Shown piece after piece: positions 53,709 to 62,271 of a DNA stretch of 64,000 nucleotides. Positions within the stretch are counted from its first letter, which is position 1. Each line of letters opens with the position of its first letter. The position numbers and the translations under genes are program-made. The stretch spans positions 1 to 64,000 of the forward strand of contig JAGCBH010000039.1 of NCBI GenBank assembly GCA_017652265.1, read 5' to 3'. Under the pieces are notes generated by a model. The model was not told the origin of the DNA and made no database searches. It saw only the letters and a program-made list of their open reading frames with translations. Source of the stretch: a bacterium (lineage in GTDB: Bacteria > Cyanobacteriota > Vampirovibrionia > Gastranaerophilales > Gastranaerophilaceae).

Positions 53709-53717
53709 ACGAAAAAC

Positions 53718-53746
53718 TTGACTTTTTGCTTTGATAATACTATGAT
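53718..53746 (+). promoter_or_regulatory. Sigma70-type promoter of the acyl-CoA synthetase gene
   Basis: TTGACT (53718-53723), 17-bp spacer, TATGAT (53741-53746), about 39 bp before the ATG. It is the best consensus-like promoter in the window. Confidence 0.75.
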
Positions 53747-53784
53747 TTCAGTGTATTTGTAAGTTTTAAGGATTGGAGTAGTCT

Positions 53785-55461
53785 ATGGGATTAAGGGAAA
53801 GAAACGTATTATCATTTTTGGAAGACAAAACAAATATTTATGGTGACAGAGTAGCACTTGGTATAAAGGAACAATTTGGCTGGAAAGAATTTACATACAG
53901 AGGCTTAGGCCTTTTGTCAAGAAAATTGGCAGATTACCTTCTGAACGATTTGAAAGTCACCAAAGGGGAAAGACTTGCAATATTGTCAGAGTCAAAGCCT
54001 GAATATGGTGCATGCGTATTCGCATCAATTATTTCCGGGATGACAACGGTACCTTTGGATGTTAAATTAACTATTCATGAATTAACATCAATTTTATCGG
54101 ATTGCGAACCGACAGTTATTTTGACTTCGGAACATTACCTTGAAACTGCGCAGGAACTCCAAAAACGCATTCCTTCAATTAAAGAAATTATTGTTATTAA
54201 CGAACATTCTAAACATGAAGGTATTAAAAATATATATGAACTTTCAAATGGTGCAAACGCAAAATGGGTACACAGAAGCCGCAAATCAACAATGTTCATC
54301 ATTTATACTTCAGGTACAACCGGAGCTCCAAAAGGCGTTGAAATAACATTTGGGAACATTATGGCTCAATTAGATGCGTTTAATAAGATTATTCGCTATA
54401 TCATTCCGAATGAAACTGTAAATGTCTTATCAATTTTGCCGATGAACCACCTTTTTGAAATGACTGTCGGCTTCTCAACATTCCTAAACTTTGGTTTTTC
54501 GGTATTTTACACTCAAAGTTTAAAACCGCATGACATTATGAGCATTATGAAGGAAAAACAAATTCAATTTATGATTGTTGTTCCTGCATTTTTAAAACTT
54601 TTAAGAGCAGGCGTTTTGGCTGAAATTGAAAAATCATCATTCATGACAAAATTAATGTTTAAATTTGCATATAATTTGGCATGGTTCTTACCATTTTACA
54701 GCGTTAAAAAACTTTTGTTCAAAAAAATCCATGACAAATTCGGCGGTCACATAATCGGCTACATAACAGGCGGCGCGCCGTTGGATGTTGAAGTAGGTAA
54801 GTTCTTTGAACGTATAGGTATGAAAGTTTACCAAGGTTACGGATTATCCGAAACAAGCCCTGTTGTGTGCGTAAACTACGGCAAAAGAAACGTTATATCA
54901 TCCGTTGGTAAACCGTTCTTTAACTATGAATATAAGACCGACAAAGAATCCGGTGAATTGTTATTAAGAGGACCATCTGTAATGAAAGGCTACCACAATC
55001 AGCCTGAATTAACCGCAGAAACAATAGATAAAGACGGATGGCTGCACACAGGTGATATTGCTAAAATCGACAAAGACGGATACGTTTATATTACGGGCAG
55101 AATTAAGAATATGATAGTTCTGAACGGCGGTAAAAAGGTATTCCCAGAGGAAGTTGAAGCAGTTATTGAAAAGAGCGAATACGTTGCAGAAGTTTGTGTA
55201 TTCGGTTATGTAAGAACATCAGGTAACAAAGACGGTACGGAAGAAATCGTAGCAGTTGTTGTTCCGCCTGAAAAATACTTCTCTCAATATGACGATGAAA
55301 CTCTTAACAAATTGGTTATCGCAGATGTTAAACAACAATGTCAGCAATTGACTCAATACAAACGTCCTGTAACAATTGTTGTAAGAAAAGAAGCTATGCC
55401 AAAAACTACAACAAGAAAAATTAAACGTAAAGAAGTTAAAGAACTTGTTTTTAACAAATAA
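53785..55461 (+). CDS. Long-chain acyl-CoA synthetase (AMP-forming)
   Basis: The 558-residue adenylate-forming enzyme has the P-loop-like IIYTSGTTGAPKGVEIT, QGYGLSETSPVV (A5), GWLHTGDIAKIDKDGYVYITGRIKNMI (A7-A8) and the catalytic Lys region KTTTRKIKRKEV near the end. It activates fatty acids to acyl-CoA (or acyl-ACP). GGAG precedes the ATG by about 8 nt. Single gene with its own promoter. Confidence 0.9.
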   Translation: MGLRERNVLSFLEDKTNIYGDRVALGIKEQFGWKEFTYRGLGLLSRKLADYLLNDLKVTKGERLAILSESKPEYGACVFASIISGMTTVPLDVKLTIHELTSILSDCEPTVILTSEHYLETAQELQKRIPSIKEIIVINEHSKHEGIKNIYELSNGANAKWVHRSRKSTMFIIYTSGTTGAPKGVEITFGNIMAQLDAFNKIIRYIIPNETVNVLSILPMNHLFEMTVGFSTFLNFGFSVFYTQSLKPHDIMSIMKEKQIQFMIVVPAFLKLLRAGVLAEIEKSSFMTKLMFKFAYNLAWFLPFYSVKKLLFKKIHDKFGGHIIGYITGGAPLDVEVGKFFERIGMKVYQGYGLSETSPVVCVNYGKRNVISSVGKPFFNYEYKTDKESGELLLRGPSVMKGYHNQPELTAETIDKDGWLHTGDIAKIDKDGYVYITGRIKNMIVLNGGKKVFPEEVEAVIEKSEYVAEVCVFGYVRTSGNKDGTEEIVAVVVPPEKYFSQYDDETLNKLVIADVKQQCQQLTQYKRPVTIVVRKEAMPKTTTRKIKRKEVKELVFNK

Positions 55462-55471
55462 GCTTACAGTT

Positions 55472-55948
55472 TTATTTGACTTTTGGTGTGAACTCGTAAA
55501 CGTCAGTAATTATAAGCCTGCCAGCCTTTTGTTCTGCAACAACAGTTAGTTTTTTAAAACCTGTATAAGCCAAACTTTTTAATAACAATTCTTTACCGGC
55601 AATTTGCCGCTCCTCTAAATCGGTATTACGACGAAAATTATCTCTAAATCTCTGAGCGTCAATTCCGGATAGTATATTGACCTTGTATTTTCTCATATTA
55701 GAGCCGGCAACACTTGTATCAGGTATCTTTTTTAAATCAGGAAATAATTTATATATTTTTTCCGCAACACCAGGATAAAATTCTTTTTTATTCATTGCAA
55801 CAGAAAGAGCAGTTGCAACACGATTTAAAACGTTGTATTGCCTGTTTCCGTAGTACACACCGTCAATAAGGGCAGATTGTACGGTGTACGCCGATTTAAA
55901 ATTAGGTTTTCTATATGTATTTACTCTTGAATCTATACTAAGCTGCAT
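55472..55948 (-). CDS. Tagged unknown protein (158 aa)
   Basis: Not recognised. The N-terminus MQLSIDSRVNTYRKPNFKSAY contains the tag (PNFKS at 15-19). The rest is a small basic domain (LNRVATALSVAMNKKEFYPGVAEKIYKLFPDLKKIP, then beta-like KLTVVAEQKAGRLIITDVYEF). AGGAA lies 8 nt before ATG. A degenerate relative of the GCAAAA promoter is about 90 bp upstream. Confidence 0.65.
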   Translation of the reverse strand: MQLSIDSRVNTYRKPNFKSAYTVQSALIDGVYYGNRQYNVLNRVATALSVAMNKKEFYPGVAEKIYKLFPDLKKIPDTSVAGSNMRKYKVNILSGIDAQRFRDNFRRNTDLEERQIAGKELLLKSLAYTGFKKLTVVAEQKAGRLIITDVYEFTPKVK

Positions 55949-56106
55949 AACAAATTTTCCTTGATTACAGACGCTTTAAAACTTAAAATCAAAAAAATTT
56001 GTTATTTTAAAAATATGATTTTACAAAAATTAATAAACATATATTTTTTAGCAATTTATAATATTCACATGATTTTGCATGAACGGAAGTAACAAGGAGT
56101 TTAATT

Positions 56107-56574
56107 ATGGATATCAGAATATCACCCGTTAATTTTGAAGGTATGTGGGAGCCTGTAAAAGTATTCCATGCTACTAACGGTTTTAAACCCAGAACTCGAC
56201 AACATACTAATTATACTTTACACGATATGGTATATCATCCGTTTAAAAACGAAACTGCAGAAGAAATTGCGAAAGTCGTAAAAAAATTCTTCAAAGGAAG
56301 AACTTTCACCGGAGTAGATATCCAAGAGGGACAACATATAGGCGACTATTACCAATTTAACAGAGTAAAAGTCGGAGAAGCCATCGACGAAAAAGATATT
56401 CAAAAATACCTTGATATGGGTTACACTAAAGAAATGCACGGCGGCATATCCAGTAAAAAGGACTTTTGGGATGCTATGAGAAATGATTCATTCGGAGCAA
56501 TGGATTATATGGAACTTACAATCGAAAGAATTGAAGAAATCATAGCAAAAGTTTTTAAGAAAACTGCCGGCTAA
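56107..56574 (+). CDS. Tagged unknown protein (155 aa)
   Basis: Not recognised. It starts MDIRISPVNFEGMW, with the tag NFEG at residues 9-12, and continues as a small acidic/basic domain (ETAEEIAKVVKKFFKGRTFTGVDIQEGQHIGDYY) ending in a helix. AAGGAG precedes the ATG. It is divergent from the 158-residue tagged protein and convergent with the sigma factor gene, 2 bp between stops. Confidence 0.65.
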   Translation: MDIRISPVNFEGMWEPVKVFHATNGFKPRTRQHTNYTLHDMVYHPFKNETAEEIAKVVKKFFKGRTFTGVDIQEGQHIGDYYQFNRVKVGEAIDEKDIQKYLDMGYTKEMHGGISSKKDFWDAMRNDSFGAMDYMELTIERIEEIIAKVFKKTAG

Positions 56575-56576
56575 GT

Positions 56577-57491
56577 TTAAGCCACATAACAAGATAACAA
56601 GCTTGCACCTGTTTCACGCAATTTTTTTAAAGCACGCATTTCGGTTTGTCTGATACATTCTTTTGTAACGCCGTACATATTGCCGATTTCTTCAAGCGTC
56701 ATTTTGTCAAAATTATCAAGACCAAAGCGCATCTTAACAACATCGCGTTCTCTGTCTTTTAAAGTGGAAACAACAGAATAAATATCGGATTTCAAACCCT
56801 CAAATTCTACTTCATTTTCAACACAGGCATCTTTGTCTTCCAAAATTTCAGCCAAAGTCATATCTTTATCATCATTATTCACAGAACCCTCAAGTGACAA
56901 GCTCTTTGAGTATGCTGATAAAAACAAATCTATTTTATCCGTTTCGATATTCATTTTTTTAGCAACTTCGCTATTGGAAACGGTTTTATTTTCTTCACGC
57001 TCCATTTCGTATTTAACTTTTGAAAATTTAGAAAGGGTTTCCTGAATATAAACAGGAATTTTCATACAATGACCCTGTTCAGATATTGCTTTGAACATTG
57101 CTTGTTTAATCCACCAGCTTGCATAAGTACTGAATTTAAAGCCTAAATCTGGATTGAATTTTTCAACAGCCGTCATTAGCCCCAAATTGCCTTCCTGAAT
57201 TAAATCAACCATTGGGATTTTTGACACATGAATAGTTTTTCTTGCAATAGTAATAACAAGTTTTAAATTTGCTTCAATAAGTCTTAAACGTGCATTTTGA
57301 TCACCTGCTTTAATTTTGCGTGCAAGCTCTTTTTCTTCTTCAGCCGTTAAACCACTAAAATTAAGCGCATCCTGGATGTATACATCCAAAATATCACTTT
57401 CGTCCACACAGGGTTCTGAAATCTTATCTACATCAAGATTTTCAAAACACAGTTCACCGCAATTTTTCATTTCAATAACCGAATCTTTCAT
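56577..57491 (-). CDS. Group 2 sigma70-family RNA polymerase sigma factor
   Basis: Met9 of the open frame is chosen because AGGAG lies just before it, within the codons that an earlier start would use. The 304-residue protein has regions 1.2 to 4: NLKLVITIARKTIHVSKI, LIQEGNLGLMTAVEKFNPDLGFKFSTYASWWIKQAM (2.3-2.4) and VTKECIRQTEMRALKKLR (4.2). Compared with E. coli RpoD region 4.2 (VTRERIRQIEAKALRKLR), two -35-reading positions differ (R584 to K, R586 to C). No region 1.1 is present. The gene has a dyad-containing promoter (57669-57708) and a leader of about 180 nt. Confidence 0.92.
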   Translation of the reverse strand: MKDSVIEMKNCGELCFENLDVDKISEPCVDESDILDVYIQDALNFSGLTAEEEKELARKIKAGDQNARLRLIEANLKLVITIARKTIHVSKIPMVDLIQEGNLGLMTAVEKFNPDLGFKFSTYASWWIKQAMFKAISEQGHCMKIPVYIQETLSKFSKVKYEMEREENKTVSNSEVAKKMNIETDKIDLFLSAYSKSLSLEGSVNNDDKDMTLAEILEDKDACVENEVEFEGLKSDIYSVVSTLKDRERDVVKMRFGLDNFDKMTLEEIGNMYGVTKECIRQTEMRALKKLRETGASLLSCYVA

Positions 57492-57668
57492 AACACGAGG
57501 CTCCTTATTTTTCATACAGCGTAGCAGTAGCGGCCTGCATAAGCAGGAACAGACCGGCTGCCAAAACTGCTTTTAGACAACACAATTAACCCTGCCTCTC
57601 ACTTCACTAAAAGGCACGTTAACTCTCTCTTTACTTTTGGGAATACATCACTTACTTAGGGATAACAC

Positions 57669-57708
57669 GATATATACTAAGTATATATCATAGTATATAC
57701 TTTTTCAA
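57669..57708 (-). promoter_or_regulatory. Sigma factor gene promoter with operator-like palindrome
   Basis: On the minus strand TTGAAA (57703-57708), 17-bp spacer, TATACT (57680-57685). The -10 lies in a perfect dyad GATATATACT-T-AGTATATATC (57669-57689). A second AGTATATACT palindrome lies in the spacer. The two sites suggest a dimeric repressor, perhaps autoregulation. Transcription would begin near 57673. Confidence 0.6.
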
Positions 57709-57734
57709 GTCATGTGTTTACAATTTGTTACAAA

Positions 57735-58406
57735 TTACCACAAAGCGCTTGGCATTAGGCGGTCGTAGAGCCATACTTCAACCCCGTCATAAAACGGCGG
57801 GAAATCAATTTTATTATCAACACCGATTGCCCTAATAGGAATATTAAGATGATCAGAAACCTTTTTAAGGAGCTCATATCCTCGGATTACATCCTCTTTT
57901 GTTGTTTCATCCCCAAAATGAGTATTGGAAATAAACCCTGAAAACTTTTTCCACTCTCGTTTTTCAAGTCCCTCAGAAAAAGTAACATATTCAACTATAT
58001 TATCAAAAGACGAAGTTTCAAATTTAGAAGTATTTACAACAAGATAAATTTCCATGTTTCCTTCATCGCCAATATTATTCAAAATGTCCAAAATATCAAG
58101 TCCTGACGCACCATATCCGACATCAACTATAACATCTCCGTCAACGGACAGGCAATTCTGCTGAGTCGGGGTTATATAACTTCCCGCTTCACCAAGCCCA
58201 AAATAATCAGGCTGCGTTATAACATTTATTCCCTCTCTTTCAAGTTGTTTGGCAATAGGGCGAAGAGTGTAAGCAGGTTCAACCGTATCCAAATCAACAA
58301 GAGTAATTTTTTTACCTGATTTGGCATATTGGCGTGCTCTATTCAGCGCTGTTTCTGATTTACCGCTTGCGTACGCACCTGCATAAACTTCTACTTTTCT
58401 TGCCAT
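57735..58406 (-). CDS. P-loop nucleotide-binding protein of the glutamate synthase locus
   Basis: The 223-residue protein has a Walker A-type loop GAYASGKSE, then VDLDTVEPAYTLR and the Walker B-like VIVDVGYGASG. The layout fits MinD/CobQ-related ATP-binding proteins, often next to ferredoxin-linked enzymes. No deviant Lys of true ParA is seen. It follows the third glutamate synthase gene by 23 bp and probably shares its transcript; it might help cofactor insertion, an inference from position. Confidence 0.75.
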   Translation of the reverse strand: MARKVEVYAGAYASGKSETALNRARQYAKSGKKITLVDLDTVEPAYTLRPIAKQLEREGINVITQPDYFGLGEAGSYITPTQQNCLSVDGDVIVDVGYGASGLDILDILNNIGDEGNMEIYLVVNTSKFETSSFDNIVEYVTFSEGLEKREWKKFSGFISNTHFGDETTKEDVIRGYELLKKVSDHLNIPIRAIGVDNKIDFPPFYDGVEVWLYDRLMPSALW

Positions 58407-58429
58407 ATAAACTCTCCCTACAATAAAAT

Positions 58430-59500
58430 CTACAAATCTTTGTTATTTTCAAGCATTTTCCAGGCTTTTTTAGGACAAACCGCAGCACAAATACCGCAAC
58501 CTATACATTTTTCCGCATCAGCAATATATCCGCCGGAAACGCGAGAAATAGCTTTTTGAGGGCATTTCTTTTCACACAAAGAGCAATTAATACACTCTGC
58601 GGAATTATGCTGAGGTATTCTGCATCTTGCCATGCCGGTTCCGCCAAGTTCAAAGACTTTATAATCATCCTTCATAAAATCAGAGAATATACCGCCTTCT
58701 ATCCATTCTTTCTCTCTGAATTCTTTTATGGACATTCGCGGTTCTGATTTTTTATCCTTAACCGGCTGAATTTTCTTCCAACCTGACCAGTTTGAAGTCA
58801 ATGACTTTAATAAATCTTTTTTATCTATTTTTTCCAAAAATCTTTGCAGACCTTTATTAAGAAAATCAATATCTTCTTTATCCAGCGCCTTTATCTCAAC
58901 ACAATCTGCGACATCAGATATATTACCTCTGACATAAACAGTTCCGCCTACCATACCGACACAGGAACGTTCTCCAAGTACTGATTTCATATCTTCGCAA
59001 CCATAACCGCAAATAACCGCTATTCCGCCGCCCATAAATTCAAATGAAAATGAGCCTGTATTTTTTAATACCCAGAGTTCCGGTGTTTTAAATTGCGGAT
59101 CGTGTTTCATTAAAGCTCCTGAACGTGCTCCGACACAACCGCCGACATATATTTCGCCTGACGCTGAACAATGACCTGCCGTATCACCGCAATCACCTTT
59201 AACAACAATTTCAGCACCCGAATTTAACCATCCTGTATCAGCAGGAACAGAACCTTCCACTATAATCTGCGTTCCTTTCATCCCCATAGCGCCAAGTCTT
59301 TGTCCCGGATTTTTAACAAAAAATTTAAGATTTTCGCCTTTAACTCTTGAATAACTTGCACCGCCTATATCGTGCTGACCGCACGCATTTATTTCAAATG
59401 AGGTAACTCCCTGCTCAATTTTTGCCTGAATTAACTGCAAAAGTTCCTGAGTGGACATTCTGTTTTTATTATTCAGTGTATCTATTTTAAATCTTTCCAT
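58430..59500 (-). CDS. Glutamate synthase, GXGXG domain with C-terminal ferredoxin
   Basis: The 356-residue protein begins with a short helical part, then the GXGXG beta-helix typical of the third glutamate synthase domain (GQHDIGGASYSRV, GAMGMKGTQIIVEG, GDTAGHCSASGEIYVGG). The end carries two [4Fe-4S] motifs, CINCSLCEKKCP and CIGCGICAAVCP. In split archaeal-type enzymes this domain works with separate glutaminase and FMN subunits. The added ferredoxin suggests electrons come from ferredoxin, not NADPH. Eight bp separate it from the FMN subunit gene. Confidence 0.88.
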   Translation of the reverse strand: MERFKIDTLNNKNRMSTQELLQLIQAKIEQGVTSFEINACGQHDIGGASYSRVKGENLKFFVKNPGQRLGAMGMKGTQIIVEGSVPADTGWLNSGAEIVVKGDCGDTAGHCSASGEIYVGGCVGARSGALMKHDPQFKTPELWVLKNTGSFSFEFMGGGIAVICGYGCEDMKSVLGERSCVGMVGGTVYVRGNISDVADCVEIKALDKEDIDFLNKGLQRFLEKIDKKDLLKSLTSNWSGWKKIQPVKDKKSEPRMSIKEFREKEWIEGGIFSDFMKDDYKVFELGGTGMARCRIPQHNSAECINCSLCEKKCPQKAISRVSGGYIADAEKCIGCGICAAVCPKKAWKMLENNKDL

Positions 59501-59508
59501 TTTTTAAC

Positions 59509-61137
59509 CTATATTGAATACTGAATATCAAGACGTTTTGAAATATGCTTATCAACCGTAATTAAAGCATCTGAACGACCTACCGGAAGCGTTGAACAAC
59601 CGACAGATGCCATAAGTTTTCTAAGTTCCGTATCTGTTGCTATCATAAAATTAACTATATTTTCAGCAACTTTATCAACATCAAGACGTTTAGACAAACA
59701 TTCTTTTTGCGCCGTAATACCTGCAGGACAATTGCCTGTTGAACACGCATTACATTTTTCCGTATCATTTCCGCAGCAGCCTGCAATTTGAAGCAATAAT
59801 CTGCCTGAGAATACGCCATTTGCACCCAAACAAATGAGTTTAAATGCGTCACCTGCAAAACTCCCTGTTTGTCCCAAGCCGCCGCCTGCAAAGAGCGGAA
59901 TCTCACCTTGTCTGCCCTGATGAACAGCAGCAAGATAACAATCTCTTAATTTTGATGTTATAGGATGGCCTGTGTGGTTCAATGAAATTTCGTGCGCTGC
60001 GCCCGTACCACCCGCAAAACCGTCTAAAAAGAAACCGCCGACAATGTTATAAGGATCTCTTAGTAAATTGTTATACACGGAAACGCTTGTAACAGATGCC
60101 GCAACTTTTATTGCAACAGGTACTCTAAAATTAAATGCTGCATTCATTGATAAAAACATCTTTTGAACGCTTTCTTCTATAGAATACAAACCTTGATGTG
60201 TCGGAGGACTCATAAGGTCGGCTTTTGGAACACCTCTTATTTCCTGAACATATTTGGAAACTTTATTTGCCATTAAAAGTCCGCCATCGCCAGGTTTTGC
60301 GCCTTGTCCGATTTTTATCAAAATTCCTGCGGGATCCTCAGTCATTTCTGGCATTGTTTCTATAATTCTGTTCCACCCGAAGTGACCTGATGCAATTTGT
60401 AAAATCATATATTTTAAATATCTTGATTTTAAAAGATTGACAGGAATTCCGCCCTCACCTGTACCCATACAAATAGGCATTCCGCATTTTTCATTCAAAT
60501 ATGCGGTTGCGATTGCTATTGCTTCCCACATTCTTGACGACAACGCACCGATTGACATATCAGCAAAAATTATAGGATAAATCCAACGGTTCGGCGGTAA
60601 GGTTTTAGTTTCAACAATTTTATTTCCGTTAACTTCAAAACCTAATTTATCGGCAGATAAAACACGTCCCAGCTGAGTTTTGATTTCAAAAGTATGACGC
60701 AAAGGATCTAAAGACGGATCAGTCATCTGCGAAATTCTTCCAATTTTGATTTTATCTAACGTTCTGCCTTCAGTATTAAGGTTAGAACGTCCGCCACGCT
60801 TTAGTGATTCGCCTTTTTCTGCACGATAGCGTATTGCGTACATATCATCATTATTTCTTATAACTTTGATAGCACCATTCGGGCATACCGCTTCACACAT
60901 ACCGCAACCTCGGCAATGATTTTCAAAACCGATATTTTGTTTAATTACAAGTGCTTTTTCGGTATTTTCGCTATCAGATAAATTTGCCGATTTTTTTCTT
61001 AATTCAACACACGGAGATATGGAATTGAATGAGCAAACAGCACAACATTTGCCGCATTGAATACATTTGGATTCGTCAATTTCAACAATCCACGGCAAAT
61101 CACTTTTATGAAGTTCATTAATCTTTACTGCTGCCAT
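59509..61137 (-). CDS. Glutamate synthase, FMN/catalytic subunit with N-terminal ferredoxin
   Basis: The 542-residue protein starts with two [4Fe-4S] motifs (CIQCGKCCAVC and CRGCGMCEAVCP). The central FMN barrel of glutamate synthase follows: FADMSIGALS, GTGEGG, KIGQGAKPGDGGLL and FLDGFAGGTGAAHE. Near the end are the [3Fe-4S]-type cysteines (CCGNDTEKCNACSTGNCPAGI). It makes glutamate from 2-oxoglutarate and ammonia delivered by the glutaminase subunit. It overlaps that gene's end by 13 bp. Confidence 0.9.
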   Translation of the reverse strand: MAAVKINELHKSDLPWIVEIDESKCIQCGKCCAVCSFNSISPCVELRKKSANLSDSENTEKALVIKQNIGFENHCRGCGMCEAVCPNGAIKVIRNNDDMYAIRYRAEKGESLKRGGRSNLNTEGRTLDKIKIGRISQMTDPSLDPLRHTFEIKTQLGRVLSADKLGFEVNGNKIVETKTLPPNRWIYPIIFADMSIGALSSRMWEAIAIATAYLNEKCGMPICMGTGEGGIPVNLLKSRYLKYMILQIASGHFGWNRIIETMPEMTEDPAGILIKIGQGAKPGDGGLLMANKVSKYVQEIRGVPKADLMSPPTHQGLYSIEESVQKMFLSMNAAFNFRVPVAIKVAASVTSVSVYNNLLRDPYNIVGGFFLDGFAGGTGAAHEISLNHTGHPITSKLRDCYLAAVHQGRQGEIPLFAGGGLGQTGSFAGDAFKLICLGANGVFSGRLLLQIAGCCGNDTEKCNACSTGNCPAGITAQKECLSKRLDVDKVAENIVNFMIATDTELRKLMASVGCSTLPVGRSDALITVDKHISKRLDIQYSI

Positions 61138-62231
61138 CTCTCCACCGTTAAATCATTTTTTACTATTACTGTTTCGCTTTCTGTCGGATAAATATCCTTT
61201 GAAATATCTCTGTCAGGCATAATATCATTTATACCTGCAACTTCTGATGTCATAACAACCATATCATCATTTTGCCCTATAACTACAGGGCGAAGTTTTT
61301 TGGAGTCACATACGCAAATCATATTGTAATTCGGTAACACTCCCAAAATCGTATTAGGACCGTTAATTTCCAGATTTGCTAATGATGCTTTTATCCTCAA
61401 AAGCACTTCTTTATCCGGCCTTTGTTCAATTTTCTCTAACGGTAAAGGAGTAATTACCTGTTTAAAATACTGAACGGGCCATTTTAAAACCTTATTAAGA
61501 TAGTGCAATGTGTATAAAAAGCACTGCGAATCGGATTCAAAGCCTATATACGCACGATTTAAACATTTTTGATAATCTCTGTTTTTCTCAAAAAAAGTAT
61601 TTTCCCCATTCACTAAAACCGTATAACCTTCCAGGAAAAACGGATGTGCGGCATAGCGAACAATGTCATAATTTGTATTTTGACGGCATTGCGCAGTTAT
61701 AACCTTAGCACACAACTCAGGACTTTCTTCCCATAAATTAAAATATGTACCGATATCTTTAGGGCTTCCTATTTCTTTTAAAACAAGAGTATCTGGCCAA
61801 AATGCGTATATGTAGCCCGAATTATCTTCTTCAAGCACTTTCCTGATTTCAAGATATGTATCTATTAAAAGTTCTTCCTTTTCCTCTTTTGTTGCATATT
61901 TATGGCTTTTCGGGTACTGAACGACAACAAACATATAGTTTGGCATAGGTTCAATTTTTAAACCTTTTTTGGAACTGATATGAGGCGACCACTGAAGAAC
62001 ACTTTTGAAACCTTTGTTTATAAGAATATCTTCAGTTTTTCTGATACCTTCAACTGTACCTGCCATAGAGATTATAGGCAGATCTTTATGATGCTCAAAT
62101 ATCCCCCCTAAATCCTGCATAACAAAAGCAAAACCGGAATCATCATGTCCTTCCTGCTGTGATCTCATTAATTTTAAGGCTAGTGAGGGGTGTAGAAACT
62201 TTTTAGACTTTATCGCACCTATTCTACACAT
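61125..62231 (-). CDS. Glutamate synthase, class II glutaminase subunit
   Basis: The 368-residue protein has Cys2 right after the initiator Met (MCRIGAIKS), as required for an N-terminal nucleophile amidotransferase, and QQEGHDDSGFAFV, NYDIVRYAAHPF of the class II fold. It releases ammonia from glutamine. No Shine-Dalgarno sequence is present: a consensus TTGACA/TAGAAT promoter ends 6 nt before the ATG, so a leaderless mRNA is likely. First gene of the split glutamate synthase operon; no gltD is found in the window. Confidence 0.88.
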   Translation of the reverse strand: MCRIGAIKSKKFLHPSLALKLMRSQQEGHDDSGFAFVMQDLGGIFEHHKDLPIISMAGTVEGIRKTEDILINKGFKSVLQWSPHISSKKGLKIEPMPNYMFVVVQYPKSHKYATKEEKEELLIDTYLEIRKVLEEDNSGYIYAFWPDTLVLKEIGSPKDIGTYFNLWEESPELCAKVITAQCRQNTNYDIVRYAAHPFFLEGYTVLVNGENTFFEKNRDYQKCLNRAYIGFESDSQCFLYTLHYLNKVLKWPVQYFKQVITPLPLEKIEQRPDKEVLLRIKASLANLEINGPNTILGVLPNYNMICVCDSKKLRPVVIGQNDDMVVMTSEVAGINDIMPDRDISKDIYPTESETVIVKNDLTVERWQQ

Positions 62232-62237
62232 ATCAAC

Positions 62238-62265
62238 ATTCTACAAACTCAAAATTTTCTGTCAA
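62238..62265 (-). promoter_or_regulatory. Promoter of the glutamate synthase operon (leaderless layout)
   Basis: TTGACA (62260-62265), 16-bp spacer, TAGAAT (62238-62243) on the minus strand, then 6 nt to ATG. This is the clearest leaderless example since both hexamers are consensus-like. Confidence 0.7.
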
Positions 62266-62271
62266 CAAATA

